Assembly: GCA_025057335.1 (NCBI GenBank)
Contig: JANWXG010000004.1
Location: 1 to 32,269, forward strand
DNA from: a bacterium
GTDB taxonomy: Bacteria > Armatimonadota > HRBIN16
DNA length: 32,269 nt
Direction: 5' to 3'
Shown here: positions 15,340-23,778 of the stretch, piece after piece
Numbering within the stretch: the first letter of the stretch is position 1
Layout: each line of letters starts with the position of its first letter
Notes under the pieces: generated by a model
The model's database searches: none
The model's input: the letters and a program-made list of their open reading frames with translations, nothing else
Told to the model about the DNA's origin: nothing
Made by a program: the position numbers and the translations under genes

Positions 15340-15884
15340 GACGTGTTCCAGAGGCTGGTTGAGATGCTTCGCTCACGCTCAGCATGACATCAAGCGTCCT
15401 CCTGAAGTCCCCGTTGTTTGTCCAGGGGAAGCACTGACGTGCTTCACTACCAGCTGAAGAGTGCGTTGTGTGCGCTCGGGTGCAAGGGCGCGCCATGCTG
15501 GTAGTGGCGCACTGACGTGCGCCGCTGTCATCCTGAGCGGAGCGGAGAATCTCGTGCTCCTTTCGCGGTCGCTCGGCATGACACACATCTGTCACGCGCC
15601 CCCAGCAGGCTGGGAGCCTGCACTACAGGCGGGAACGCTCGTAGTGCGCACTTCAGTGCGCCGTTGCATCTCGGCGAGAGCCTCGTCTGTCAGTCTGTGT
15701 CGTGAAATCCTTTCCTCTCCTATCCCCTCTCCTGTTGAGAGAGGGGAGGGGGGTAGGGCCAGGATGACAAACAGGCTCGGTGGAAGCCTCGCCCTTCAAA
15801 CTGGTGGTTTTTCCCGAAAGGCGAACCTCTCGGTTGAGCCGCAAACAGCCTCACTTTTTTCTCATGGAACAGGGCGGTAGCGGT
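15340..15884. repeat. Gene-free cluster of dispersed intergenic repeats
   Basis: This stretch (part of the 864-bp gap 15021-15884) has no credible gene. It contains a half element near 15368-15391 (revcomp of TGTCATGCTGAGCG type) and a 65-bp unit at 15397-15461 that recurs inverted at 29808-29871. A full CCTGAGCG element follows, with 14-bp ends at 15526-15539 and 15570-15583 (12 of 14 complementary). There is a GTAGTGCGCACTTCAGTGCG unit near 15641-15662, related to 31828-31844. A hairpin has arms CCCCTCTC (15724-15731) and GAGAGGGG (15739-15746). Repeats appear to have accumulated here side by side. Confidence 0.65.
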
Positions 15885-16445
15885 TTACCGACGCGCGAGA
15901 TGCTGCATCCACCATAGGGCAATCAGGTCATACAGCGTGTGCGCCACACAACTACCCCATAAGTTGCCAGTGAAGGCGTACAAGCTGCCTAGCAGTAGTC
16001 CGAAGGGAAGATAGAACAGCATCATCTTGATGCCGTCGCTATCCCAGCGCAGCACATGCACCACTGCAAACAGCAGCGAAGCCAACCAGATGCCCGACAC
16101 AGGCTGTAGCACACCGCGAAACAACACTTCCTCCCCAAACCCCGCCACGACCGCTAGCAGAACCATCTCCCGCAGGCGGATGGTCGCAAATAGCGGCGCG
16201 ATCTGCAACATCCATCTTTTCAGAAACGCCCATGCAGCCCAGCGTTCGGAGGCGAACGCCCCAGCCAAAGCAAGAGCTAACATCAGCAACGCAAGCAGCG
16301 CTCCCAGCGCAGTGTCGCGCCAGGTGGGATAGAGGTATTCTGACCAGCTCTCCTTCTGTATGTACGCACGCACTGCCAGCAAGCCGAAGCCTGTCGCTGC
16401 TAGCGCGCTCTCCAGCCAGAAGAGCGTGAAGACAAGACGTCGCAT
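15885..16445 (-). CDS. CPBP-family intramembrane metalloprotease (small)
   Basis: A 186-residue multi-spanning membrane protein. The three CPBP (CAAX protease/Abi) motifs are present: the glutamate pair in GFGEEVLFRG, the first histidine in FAVVHVLRW and the last in VAHTLYDLIA. These residues bind the metal in the membrane. Hydrophobic segments lie at about 5-25, 45-65, 85-105 and 118-175. Family members process prenylated or other membrane proteins, and some give bacteriocin immunity. The start ATG at 16445 has GGGGGG seven bases upstream. A predicted promoter lies at 16470-16499. The gene is divergent from the TPR gene. Its substrate is unknown. Confidence 0.88.
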   Translation of the reverse strand: MRRLVFTLFWLESALAATGFGLLAVRAYIQKESWSEYLYPTWRDTALGALLALLMLALALAGAFASERWAAWAFLKRWMLQIAPLFATIRLREMVLLAVVAGFGEEVLFRGVLQPVSGIWLASLLFAVVHVLRWDSDGIKMMLFYLPFGLLLGSLYAFTGNLWGSCVAHTLYDLIALWWMQHLARR

Positions 16446-16469
16446 CCACTGCCCCCCTCATCCGTACGC

Positions 16470-16499
16470 AGTATAACCCAAAGTGAAATCGAAGGTCAA
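16470..16499 (-). promoter_or_regulatory. Predicted promoter of the small CPBP protease gene
   Basis: On the reverse strand TTGACC (16494-16499) and TATACT (16470-16475) are separated by 18 bases; each matches the consensus at 5 of 6 positions. Confidence 0.55.
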
Positions 16500-16505
16500 A
16501 CCGCG

Positions 16506-16535
16506 TTGATTTTTGCCCACAATTCCCCGTATACT
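16506..16535 (+). promoter_or_regulatory. Predicted promoter of the TPR-YggT-DivIVA-CPBP operon
   Basis: TTGATT (16506-16511) and TATACT (16530-16535) are 18 bases apart. This promoter lies back to back with the reverse promoter at 16470-16499, only 6 bases away, so the two may share regulation. Confidence 0.5.
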
Positions 16536-16596
16536 ACTAGCAGGTGGCGCAGCTGCCGACAATAGGAACAAAGACACTGTAGAAAGGATGTCGCGA

Positions 16597-17211
16597 ATGA
16601 ATAGATGGCTGTGGGTTCTTGGCATCGGATGCGTGCTGGTGGCATCGGCACAGGCGCAGCCCTTGCCACCAGAGGTGCAACGGCGCGTAGACACCATCTT
16701 CAGCAAGATGGTAGACCGCTGGATTGTGCAGATAGATCGCTGGTGGCATGATGGGCAACATGAGCACCTGATTAACATGACCTATTTCCTCATCTCCGTA
16801 GACCCCCATCACATCGAGGCGTACGAGAACGCTGGGTGGCTGCTGTGGAGCTCTAATCGGGACGATGAGGCAGTGGCGCTATACGAGCGCGGCATACGCA
16901 ATAACCCCGATGCCTACGACATGTACTACGAGCTGGGGCAGTACTACTACCTGCGCAAGAAGGACTACGCGAAAGCAAGGGAGTATCTGGAACGAGCAAT
17001 ACAGTATCCTTGCCAGTGGTTCGTGTGGAACACGTTGGGGCATGTGTATGCACGTCTGGGTGAGCGACAGAAAGCCATAGAGACGTGGCAGGAGCTGCTG
17101 CGTCGCTTCCCGATGATGCCCCTCAACCAGATGGAAGCGGTGCGCAAGAACCTACGTGACCTGATGACTCGTGAGGAGACGCCAGCGACGGGGGAGAGCG
17201 GGCAGCCATGA
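16597..17211 (+). CDS. Exported tetratricopeptide-repeat protein
   Basis: 204 residues from the ATG at 16597, which has AGAAAGGA about eight bases upstream. The frame itself opens earlier, across the promoter. Residues 1-20 form a signal peptide (MNRWLWVLGIGCVLVASAQA), without a lipobox cysteine at the cleavage site. The mature part has three to four TPR units, for example EAYENAGWLLWSSNRDDEAVALYERG, here near 80-105, then MYYELGQYYYLRKKDYAKA and TLGHVYARLGERQKAIETW. TPR units bind protein partners, so the product is likely a periplasmic or surface scaffold. The stop overlaps the yggT start (ATGA), which couples it to the envelope and division genes downstream. The precise role is unknown. 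Confidence 0.75.
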   Translation: MNRWLWVLGIGCVLVASAQAQPLPPEVQRRVDTIFSKMVDRWIVQIDRWWHDGQHEHLINMTYFLISVDPHHIEAYENAGWLLWSSNRDDEAVALYERGIRNNPDAYDMYYELGQYYYLRKKDYAKAREYLERAIQYPCQWFVWNTLGHVYARLGERQKAIETWQELLRRFPMMPLNQMEAVRKNLRDLMTREETPATGESGQP

Positions 17212-17468
17212 TTGGCATCGTGGACCTGCTGTTACAACTGCTCACGTGGGCGATTCTGGCGGACGTTATCCTGTCGTGGCTGATGTACGCCAATGTGGTG
17301 AAGTGGAGCCCCTGGCACCCAGTGCCGCGCACGTTGAACCGCATCACTTCGCCGATACTGGACCCGATTCGCAAGCTGATGCCCCCGTGGCGATATGGGT
17401 TGGATTTCAGCCCGTTTGTGGCGCTGGTGGTCATCCAGATTGTCCGTCAGGTGTTATGGCGGTTATAG
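17208..17468 (+). CDS. YggT-family small membrane protein
   Basis: 86 residues with two hydrophobic segments (about 3-25 and 65-85) around a conserved loop (RTLNRITSPILDPIRKLMPP) characteristic of the YggT family. Homologues in bacteria, cyanobacteria and chloroplasts are linked to osmotic tolerance, nucleoid distribution or cytochrome assembly, and often lie beside divIVA/sepF. The start overlaps the TPR stop by 4 bases. The next gene, divIVA-like, begins 2 bases after its stop. Confidence 0.85.
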   Translation: MIGIVDLLLQLLTWAILADVILSWLMYANVVKWSPWHPVPRTLNRITSPILDPIRKLMPPWRYGLDFSPFVALVVIQIVRQVLWRL

Positions 17469-17470
17469 CA

Positions 17471-18001
17471 ATGGGCACACCGGTTCGGTTGACGCCGATA
17501 GACATCACCAACAAGCGCTTCCGTCGCGCCCTACGTGGCTACCGTCCCAGTGAAGTGGATGAGTTTCTGGCGGAGGTCGGAGCCGACTACGAAGCGGTGG
17601 TGGTGGAGAACGCTCATCTTCGTGAGCAGTTGGCGCAAGCGCAACAGGAGCTGGAGCGGTATCGTGCCATCGAGACGACGTTGAAGGAAGCGTTGGTGCT
17701 GGCGCAGCGCACTGCTGATGAATTGCGCGCCAGTGCGCACCGTGAAGTGGAAGCGATGCGTGTCCAGGCGGAGCTGCAGGTTCGACAGCAGATGGAGCAG
17801 TACCAGAAGGCGATCGAGGACCTGCGTTTGGCGCGACAGCGCTTCGCCATAGAGCTGCGAACCACTCTGCGCGGGATGCTGGAGTTCGTAGAGCAACATC
17901 TTGCCACTGTTCCTGCGGAGAACGCCCCACCGCAGGAACCGACGCAGAGCGACTCGGAGCCATCAGAGCCGGAGAGTCCGCATGTGGAACAACCCGCCTG
18001 A
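17471..18001 (+). CDS. DivIVA-domain coiled-coil protein
   Basis: 176 residues. The N-terminus (VRLTPIDITNKRFRRALRGY, then PSEVDEFLAEVGADYE) is the DivIVA membrane-curvature and lipid-binding domain. A coiled coil follows from about residue 35 to 140, then an acidic, proline-rich tail (PPQEPTQSDSEPSEPE). DivIVA proteins mark poles or septa and recruit division or growth partners. The ATG at 17471 has GGCGGT seven bases upstream. An ATG five codons earlier (17456), overlapping yggT, is the alternative. The stop lies 20 bases inside the next gene. No sepF or ftsZ is visible in the window. Confidence 0.88.
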   Translation: MGTPVRLTPIDITNKRFRRALRGYRPSEVDEFLAEVGADYEAVVVENAHLREQLAQAQQELERYRAIETTLKEALVLAQRTADELRASAHREVEAMRVQAELQVRQQMEQYQKAIEDLRLARQRFAIELRTTLRGMLEFVEQHLATVPAENAPPQEPTQSDSEPSEPESPHVEQPA

Positions 18002-19427
18002 AGTGACGGAACAGCCGTCGCGATCTGGCAACGCGGCGCTGGGAGCGGCTTTGCTGCTGTTTGTAATAATTGTGCTGTCCAACCTGCTGATGCTGCGCCC
18101 CCGTCTGAGTGACCGCCTCGACGCCTGGTCTACCCGCGTGATGCAGGCAGAGTATGTGGCACGCATGTTGTATGGCACCGTCTTGCCCTTTGGGGAGGCG
18201 GATGCAACCGCCTGGGAAGACACGGTCAAGTTGCTATCGACTAAAGATGCCCCGCTTGGCGCACTGGTGCGTGCCGTCATTCTGTTGGAGGAACGCTCTA
18301 CTATGCTGGGGCAGCCTCCTACACGCGGGCGGTTGGAGGTGCTGCTGAAACGGATGCCTGCCGCGCCCACACAATGGAGCCCCGACCAGAAGCAGGCGGT
18401 ATTGCTCTGGTGTCAGGCGGTATACGGCGAGCGCCGACGTCTCTCGCCAGAGGAGCAGGAGCGGTTTCGCCGTACGATTGAGGAGCTTCCTCTTGGCTGG
18501 ATGCGCTGGCTAGCGCTGAAGCATCTGGCGACTGCAGCAGGCGACACTGCCGCTGCCCGTCGATGGGAGGCGCGCGCCCGCGAGGGGGCGAACCGCCTCC
18601 AGCGTACCTTGCTCATCGCTTTTGGTGTGGTCGCGGTGCTGATGCTGACAGGGGTCTCCACCTGGGTCACTTATGCGGTATGGAAGAGCACAGTGCGCAC
18701 TGTCCAACCTATTGCCCCCGCGTTGCCCGCTCATCATATCGGAACTGTCACCTGGGGGCTGGTGGTGTACCTCGCCGCCATGTATTTAGGCGGAACAGTG
18801 GCAGGGCTCTTCGCGCATGGGTTGCCAGCTGGCTCGCCTCTGCTCATCGTGCTAGTATGGCTGGTGCAGCTGGTCACGGGCGGGGTGGCTATCGGATGGT
18901 TGCACTGGCAGATGAAGCGGGCGGGTATCAGCTGGCGTGAAGTAGGCTGGAACTGGACCCCCTTGGCACAGCATCTCGCCTGGGGCACGGCAGCTTACGT
19001 CGCAATGATTCCTGTGCTCCTGCTGACGGTAGTGCTCGTGCAGGTGCTCCTGCCCGAGATTCCAAGCCCAGCGCATCCGATTGCAGGGGTAGCGTTGTCG
19101 GACAATCCGCCCTGGGTGACCCTGCTGCTGTTCCTGATGGCAGCGGTGTTTGCGCCGCTCTTCGAGGAGGTTTTCTTTCGCGGGGTGCTGCTGAGTGCCT
19201 TGTGGAGGCAGACGGGCAACCGATGGGTGGGCATCATCGGCTCTGCGCTCTTCTTCTCCGTGCTACACCCGCAGATGTACTTCGGGTGGATTGTTATCTT
19301 TGTGGTGGGCGTGATGTTGGGAGCGCTGTTTGTGGAGCGAGGAAGCCTGCTGCCCTGCATCTGGATGCACGCGCTGAACAACGCCGCCGCGCTATTGGTA
19401 GTGCAGTTGTTGAGGGGGCTAGGGTAG
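17982..19427 (+). CDS. CPBP-family intramembrane metalloprotease with long N-terminal extension
   Basis: 481 residues from the ATG at 17982, with GGAGAG about six bases upstream; it overlaps divIVA by 20 bases. A first membrane span lies at about 22-42. A soluble, TPR-like helical region follows to about 205, then seven or so further spans. The C-terminal CPBP domain has FEEVFFRG (E395, E396), FFSVLHP and WMHALNN, the metal-binding set. The extension is unusual for the family and lies on the other side of the first span, which may recruit substrates (inference). It ends the operon. It is the second CPBP protease in 3.5 kb; the two are only distantly similar outside the motifs. Confidence 0.87.
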   Translation: MWNNPPEVTEQPSRSGNAALGAALLLFVIIVLSNLLMLRPRLSDRLDAWSTRVMQAEYVARMLYGTVLPFGEADATAWEDTVKLLSTKDAPLGALVRAVILLEERSTMLGQPPTRGRLEVLLKRMPAAPTQWSPDQKQAVLLWCQAVYGERRRLSPEEQERFRRTIEELPLGWMRWLALKHLATAAGDTAAARRWEARAREGANRLQRTLLIAFGVVAVLMLTGVSTWVTYAVWKSTVRTVQPIAPALPAHHIGTVTWGLVVYLAAMYLGGTVAGLFAHGLPAGSPLLIVLVWLVQLVTGGVAIGWLHWQMKRAGISWREVGWNWTPLAQHLAWGTAAYVAMIPVLLLTVVLVQVLLPEIPSPAHPIAGVALSDNPPWVTLLLFLMAAVFAPLFEEVFFRGVLLSALWRQTGNRWVGIIGSALFFSVLHPQMYFGWIVIFVVGVMLGALFVERGSLLPCIWMHALNNAAALLVVQLLRGLG

Positions 19428-19472
19428 GTGCCGTGAAGCGTGGGGCGAGACTCTCCTCTCCTGCGTGAACTG

Positions 19473-19502
19473 TAGACGCTTGTTGCCTGAAGCTGCTATA
19501 AT
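19473..19502 (+). promoter_or_regulatory. Predicted trp operon promoter with extended -10
   Basis: TATAAT at 19497-19502 is perfect and is preceded by TGC (19494-19496), an extended -10. TAGACG (19473-19478) is a weak -35 at 18 bases. The leader is only about 30 nt and contains no leader peptide, tandem Trp codons or attenuator hairpins. GGAGG (19527-19531) serves trpE. Confidence 0.65.
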
Positions 19503-19540
19503 AACGCTACTATCCCTGAGCTGATTGGAGGCAAGCACGC

Positions 19541-21022
19541 ATGTACTCGCCCTCGCGAGAGGAGTTCCATCGGCTGGCACAGCAAAGCAATCTGGTACCT
19601 GTTTATCGCGAGATTCTGGCTGACATGGAAACGCCGGTGTCGGCGTTCCGTAAAGTCGCGCGAGGGAGGTACTCGTTTCTGCTGGAGAGCGTCGCGGGCG
19701 GCGAGCGCATCGCACGCTACTCCTTCTTGGGGACCGAACCTGCCCTTGTATTCCGCAGTAAGGGGCGCGAGATACGCCTGTTGCGTCAAGGCGAAGTGAC
19801 AAGGGAAACGCTTCCGCCCGGACAGGACCCGCTACATCGCCTCAAGAGTCTGCTCAGCCCCTACCGAATAGCATTGCCTGCGGAGCTGCCTCGCTTCGTC
19901 GGTGGTCTAGTGGGCTACATTGCCTACGACATGGTGCGCTTCTTCGAGCGGTTGCCCGAAGATACGGTAGATGACTTGCAGGTGGACGACAGTTGCTTTT
20001 TGCTCGCGGACTCCTTGCTGATTTTTGACCATGTGCGTCATCGTATTATCGCTTTGAGCAACGCGCACGTGCAGGGCGACGTGGACCGAGCGTACAACGA
20101 GGCATGCGCACGGGTGGAGGAGCTTATTGAAAGGTTACGCGCGCCATTACCTCCCGCGCCGAAACGCCCTGCACGGCAGACCCCTGTGGTGTTCACACCG
20201 AACCAGAGCCCAGAGCAATACCAACAGGCAGTAGTGCGCACGAAGGAGTACATTGCGGCGGGTGACGGCACGCAGATGGTGCTCTCCCAACGGTGGCAGG
20301 CTTCTATCCAAGCACACCCGTTCGACGTGTATCGCGCCCTGCGCTCGCTCAACCCGTCGCCGTATATGTTCTATCTGGAGCTGGACGATGTGGTGCTGGC
20401 AGGGGCGTCTCCCGAGATTCTGGTCACGGTGGAGAAGCGGATCGCCACTACGCGCCCCATTGCAGGCACACGCCCTCGCGGTAGGACGCCGGAAGAGGAC
20501 AGAAAGCTGGCACAGGAGCTGTTGGCGGATGAGAAGGAGCGCGCCGAACACGTGATGCTAGTGGACCTAGGACGCAACGACTTGGGACGTGTCTGCGCCT
20601 ACGGTACCGTGCACGTGGAGGAGCTCATGACCATCGAGCAGTATTCGCACGTCATCCATATCGTCTCGGACGTGAAGGGTAGGCTGGCGCCCGACAAAGA
20701 TGCCTTTGACGCCCTGCGTGCCTGTTTTCCTGCGGGCACGGTGTCGGGCGCGCCGAAGGTGCGGGCGATGGAGATTATCGAGGAGCTAGAGCCAACCCGA
20801 AGGGGCATCTATGCTGGCGCGGTCGGCTACTTCAGCTTCAGCGGGGACATGGACACCTGTATCGCTATCCGCACCATCGTGATGAAGGACGGCGTGGCTT
20901 ACATTCAGGCAGGCGCGGGTATCGTTGCGGACTCGGTGCCCGAACGGGAGCACCAGGAGTGTTTGAACAAAGCACGTGCGCTGATGCGCGCGGTCGAGAT
21001 GGCAGAAGCTGGTCTGGAGTGA
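19541..21022 (+). CDS. trpE: Anthranilate synthase component I
   Basis: 493 residues, the normal TrpE length. It converts chorismate with ammonia from TrpG into anthranilate, the first step of tryptophan synthesis. The feedback motif LLES-x10-S is intact (residues 47-61), so inhibition by tryptophan is expected. Chorismate-binding motifs are MFYLELDDVVLAGASPE, RPIAGTRPRG (about 305), DLGRNDLGRV, YSHVIHIVSDVKG and PAGTVSGAPKVRAMEII (about 395). The start has GGAGG ten bases upstream. It heads an operon with trpG, an M24 peptidase, trpD and trpC; trpB, trpA and trpF are not in the window. Confidence 0.97.
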   Translation: MYSPSREEFHRLAQQSNLVPVYREILADMETPVSAFRKVARGRYSFLLESVAGGERIARYSFLGTEPALVFRSKGREIRLLRQGEVTRETLPPGQDPLHRLKSLLSPYRIALPAELPRFVGGLVGYIAYDMVRFFERLPEDTVDDLQVDDSCFLLADSLLIFDHVRHRIIALSNAHVQGDVDRAYNEACARVEELIERLRAPLPPAPKRPARQTPVVFTPNQSPEQYQQAVVRTKEYIAAGDGTQMVLSQRWQASIQAHPFDVYRALRSLNPSPYMFYLELDDVVLAGASPEILVTVEKRIATTRPIAGTRPRGRTPEEDRKLAQELLADEKERAEHVMLVDLGRNDLGRVCAYGTVHVEELMTIEQYSHVIHIVSDVKGRLAPDKDAFDALRACFPAGTVSGAPKVRAMEIIEELEPTRRGIYAGAVGYFSFSGDMDTCIAIRTIVMKDGVAYIQAGAGIVADSVPEREHQECLNKARALMRAVEMAEAGLE

Positions 21023-21030
21023 GGTGGGCG

Positions 21031-21603
21031 ATGCTACTGATTATCGATAACTACGATAGCTTTACCTACAATCTGGTGCAGTATTTCGGCGAGCTGGGAG
21101 CAGACCTGCAGGTCTACCGCAACGACGCGATTACTCTGGAGGAGATCGAGCGGCTGCAACCTGAACGCATCGTGATTTCACCCGGTCCGTGCACCCCGAA
21201 GGAGGCGGGCATTTCAGTACCGCTGATTCAGCGCTTCGCGGGGCGGATACCCATTCTGGGCGTATGCTTGGGGCACCAGTGCATCGGTGCGGCGTTCGGA
21301 GGGGAGATTGTGCGGGCACGACAGCTGATGCACGGGAAGACCTCTGCTATTTACCATGATGGCCGTGGGGTGTTTCGCTCTCTGCCGAACCCCTTCGAAG
21401 CGACCCGATACCACTCGTTGGTGATTGCTCGCGAAAGCCTACCTGACTGCCTAGAAATCTCCGCCGAGACGTATGATGGGGAGATTATGGGGGTGCGTCA
21501 TCGGGAGTTCGCTATCGAGGGTGTCCAATTTCATCCCGAATCGATCTTAACGCAGCCGGGTAAAGACTTGCTGCGCAACTTCTTGCATCTGCGTGTCGCA
21601 TAG
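21031..21603 (+). CDS. trpG: Anthranilate synthase component II (glutamine amidotransferase)
   Basis: 190 residues from the ATG at 21031, with GAGGTG just upstream and 8 bases after the trpE stop. The frame extends upstream inside trpE, but this start gives the classical MLLIIDNYDSFTYNL. The nucleophile is C79 in GVCLGHQCIG, and the His/Glu of the triad are in VQFHPESI near residue 170. It hydrolyses glutamine to supply ammonia to TrpE. In some organisms the same subunit also serves aminodeoxychorismate synthase (pabA role). No pabB is visible here. Confidence 0.96.
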   Translation: MLLIIDNYDSFTYNLVQYFGELGADLQVYRNDAITLEEIERLQPERIVISPGPCTPKEAGISVPLIQRFAGRIPILGVCLGHQCIGAAFGGEIVRARQLMHGKTSAIYHDGRGVFRSLPNPFEATRYHSLVIARESLPDCLEISAETYDGEIMGVRHREFAIEGVQFHPESILTQPGKDLLRNFLHLRVA

Positions 21604-21622
21604 GGGATGGGGGGGACAATAA

Positions 21623-22738
21623 ATGAATACAGATACCTTTCATCGTCGCCTGGCAATGATGCAACGGGCGATGCTGCATGAAGGGGTGGACTGCTTCGTC
21701 GCAGCGCCGTCAGTCAACATGCAGTATCTCACTGGTTTCGTCGAGCCAGCCCATGAACGCTTCATGGCGCTGCTGGTGCCCGCAGAAGGGGAGCCTGTAT
21801 TGATTGTGCCTGCACTCAGTGCAGAGAGCGCAAGGCAAGAGGCGTTCGGTGTAGGCGAGATACGGGTCTGGGAAGACCACGAAGGGGTAGACCCGATACT
21901 GCGCGAGGTCACACAAGAGATGGACCTGGCTACCGCCGTTATCGCTATTGACGAGGAACTGCCTGCACTGTTTCTGCTCAAGCTGCAACAAATTTTACCG
22001 ACCGCACTGTATCGCCCCGGTACCGAAATCTGGGCAGCGGCGCGCATTCGCAAAGACGAAGACGAGCTATGGCATATCACGCAGGCGTCGCGTTATGCGG
22101 ACAACGCGTTGGCAGCGGGACTAGCGGTGTGTGTGGCAGGCAATACGGAACGTGAGGTGGCGTGCGCCATCCAAACGGAAATAGAGGCGCAAGGAGCGGA
22201 AATGGCGTTTGGGTTGCCCATTGTCGCCGCGGGTAAGCACAGCGCCCAACCGCACTATCGCACCACCAACACTGTCATGCATCCGGGCGATGTGGTGGTC
22301 ATCGACTACGGCGCGCGCCTGAACGGCTACAACTCGGATATGACGCGCACAGTGTGCATCGGAGAAGCCACTCCCGAGGTGCAAAAGATATACAAAATTG
22401 TATACGATGCGCACTACGCCGCCCGCGCCGCTGTGAAGCCCGGGGTAACCGCCGAGTCAGTGGACGCGGCGGCACGTTCCGTCATTGAGAAGTCAGGCTA
22501 TGGTCAGTTCTTCGTGCATCGTACAGGACATGGCATTGGCTTGTCAGTGCACGAGCCACCCTACATCGTGCAGGGCAACAAGCAGGTGCTAGAAGAGGGG
22601 ATGTGTTTCAGCATCGAGCCGGGCATCTACTTGCCTGGGCAGTTCGGGGTGCGTATCGAGAACCTGGTGGTGGTAACCGCTGACGGTTGCAAGTCACTCA
22701 ACGCCGAACCTCCACCGCACATTCGCGAAATAGGATAG
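21623..22738 (+). CDS. M24-family Xaa-Pro dipeptidase/aminopeptidase, inside the trp operon
   Basis: 371 residues: a creatinase-like N-terminal domain (about 1-135, MQYLTGFVEPAHERFM) and a pita-bread M24 domain. All five metal ligands are seen: D228 and D239 (VIDYGARLNGYNSDMT), H303 (RTGHGIGLSVHE), E332 (FSIEPGIY) and E346 (GVRIENLVV). Such enzymes remove residues in front of proline using two Mn or Co ions. No signal peptide is present, so it acts in the cytosol. ATG 21623 follows a GGGGGG tract. It sits between trpG and trpD with gaps of 19 and 11 bases, so it is cotranscribed with tryptophan biosynthesis. It is not a known pathway enzyme. Confidence 0.88.
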   Translation: MNTDTFHRRLAMMQRAMLHEGVDCFVAAPSVNMQYLTGFVEPAHERFMALLVPAEGEPVLIVPALSAESARQEAFGVGEIRVWEDHEGVDPILREVTQEMDLATAVIAIDEELPALFLLKLQQILPTALYRPGTEIWAAARIRKDEDELWHITQASRYADNALAAGLAVCVAGNTEREVACAIQTEIEAQGAEMAFGLPIVAAGKHSAQPHYRTTNTVMHPGDVVVIDYGARLNGYNSDMTRTVCIGEATPEVQKIYKIVYDAHYAARAAVKPGVTAESVDAAARSVIEKSGYGQFFVHRTGHGIGLSVHEPPYIVQGNKQVLEEGMCFSIEPGIYLPGQFGVRIENLVVVTADGCKSLNAEPPPHIREIG

Positions 22739-22749
22739 GGAGGCAGGGT

Positions 22750-23778
22750 ATGACTGTTCAGCAAGCGATTGCGAAGCTGGTAGAGGGACAGAATCTGACG
22801 CGAGCGGAAGCTGCCTCTCTCATGGAAGCGACCATGAGCGGACAGGCAACGCCAGCACAGACCGCTGCTTGGCTGGTGGCGTTGCGCATGAAAGGGGAAA
22901 CTGCGGAGGAGATCGCCGGTTGCGCAGAGACCATGCGCCGCCACGCGGTAGCGGTGCGTCCCCAGCGCCAGGCGGAGCTCATCGATACCTGTGGCACAGG
23001 GGCAGATAAGATAAAGACCTTCAACATCTCCACAGCAGTAGCGTTCGTCGTGGCAGCGGCGGGAGTGCCCGTCGCCAAGCATGGCAACCGTGCCGTCACC
23101 AGCAAGTGTGGCAGCGCTGATGTGCTCGAGGCGCTAGGATGTCGTCTGGAGCTGTCGCCAGAGCGCATTGCACAAGCGATCGACGAAATCGGTATCGGCT
23201 TCCTGTTTGCCCGCGCACATCATCCCGCCATGAAGTACGCTGCGCCCGTGCGGCAGGAACTGGGCATCCGCACTGTGTTCAACGTACTTGGACCGCTGAC
23301 GAATCCCGCTGGTACCCGACGCCAGTTGCTCGGTGTATTCGCGCCCCAGCTCACGCGATTGCTGGCTGAGGTGCTGCGCGAAATGGGTGCAGAGCGCGCG
23401 ATGGTAGTGTACGGCGAGCCGGGGTTAGACGAGCTGTCCACTCTGGGGGAAACCCTCATCGTACACCTACAGGATGGACACCTGCGCGAGGAACGTGTGA
23501 CGCCAGAGCAGTTCGGTTTGCGCCGTGCCTCCTCCGAGGAGATTATCGCTCCACATTCTGCACAGGATTGCGCCCAAAAGTTATACAGCTTGCTGGCAGG
23601 CGAGCAAGGAGCGGCGCGCGACCTGCTCTTGTTGAACGCTGGGGCAGCGCTCGTTGTGGGTGGGAAGGCACAGCAGATCGCAGAGGGCATAGAGGTCGCT
23701 CGTGAGACCATCGACTCAGGTAGGGCACTGCACACCCTGCAACGCTACATCCAGTTCACGCAGGAGGCGGAAGCGTGA
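22750..23778 (+). CDS. trpD: Anthranilate phosphoribosyltransferase
   Basis: 342 residues from the ATG at 22750, with AGGGAGG about eight bases upstream. The frame opens earlier, inside the M24 gene. It transfers phosphoribose from PRPP to anthranilate. The nucleoside phosphorylase-like fold is evident: an N-terminal helical domain (ASLMEATMSGQATPAQTAAWLVAL), the PRPP-binding DTCGTGADKIKTFNIST, AKHGNRAVTSKCGSADVLEALG and FNVLGPLTNPA. It is not fused to trpG. The stop overlaps trpC by 4 bases (GTGA). Confidence 0.96.
   Translation: MTVQQAIAKLVEGQNLTRAEAASLMEATMSGQATPAQTAAWLVALRMKGETAEEIAGCAETMRRHAVAVRPQRQAELIDTCGTGADKIKTFNISTAVAFVVAAAGVPVAKHGNRAVTSKCGSADVLEALGCRLELSPERIAQAIDEIGIGFLFARAHHPAMKYAAPVRQELGIRTVFNVLGPLTNPAGTRRQLLGVFAPQLTRLLAEVLREMGAERAMVVYGEPGLDELSTLGETLIVHLQDGHLREERVTPEQFGLRRASSEEIIAPHSAQDCAQKLYSLLAGEQGAARDLLLLNAGAALVVGGKAQQIAEGIEVARETIDSGRALHTLQRYIQFTQEAEA

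Noticed and set aside
15021..15884. tRNA or rRNA in the largest intergenic gap
   Set aside because: No cloverleaf-like arms or GTTCGAATC-like T-loop were seen; the hairpins are repeat arms.
19503..19540. trp attenuator or leader peptide
   Set aside because: The leader is too short for a terminator/antiterminator pair and has no Trp codons.
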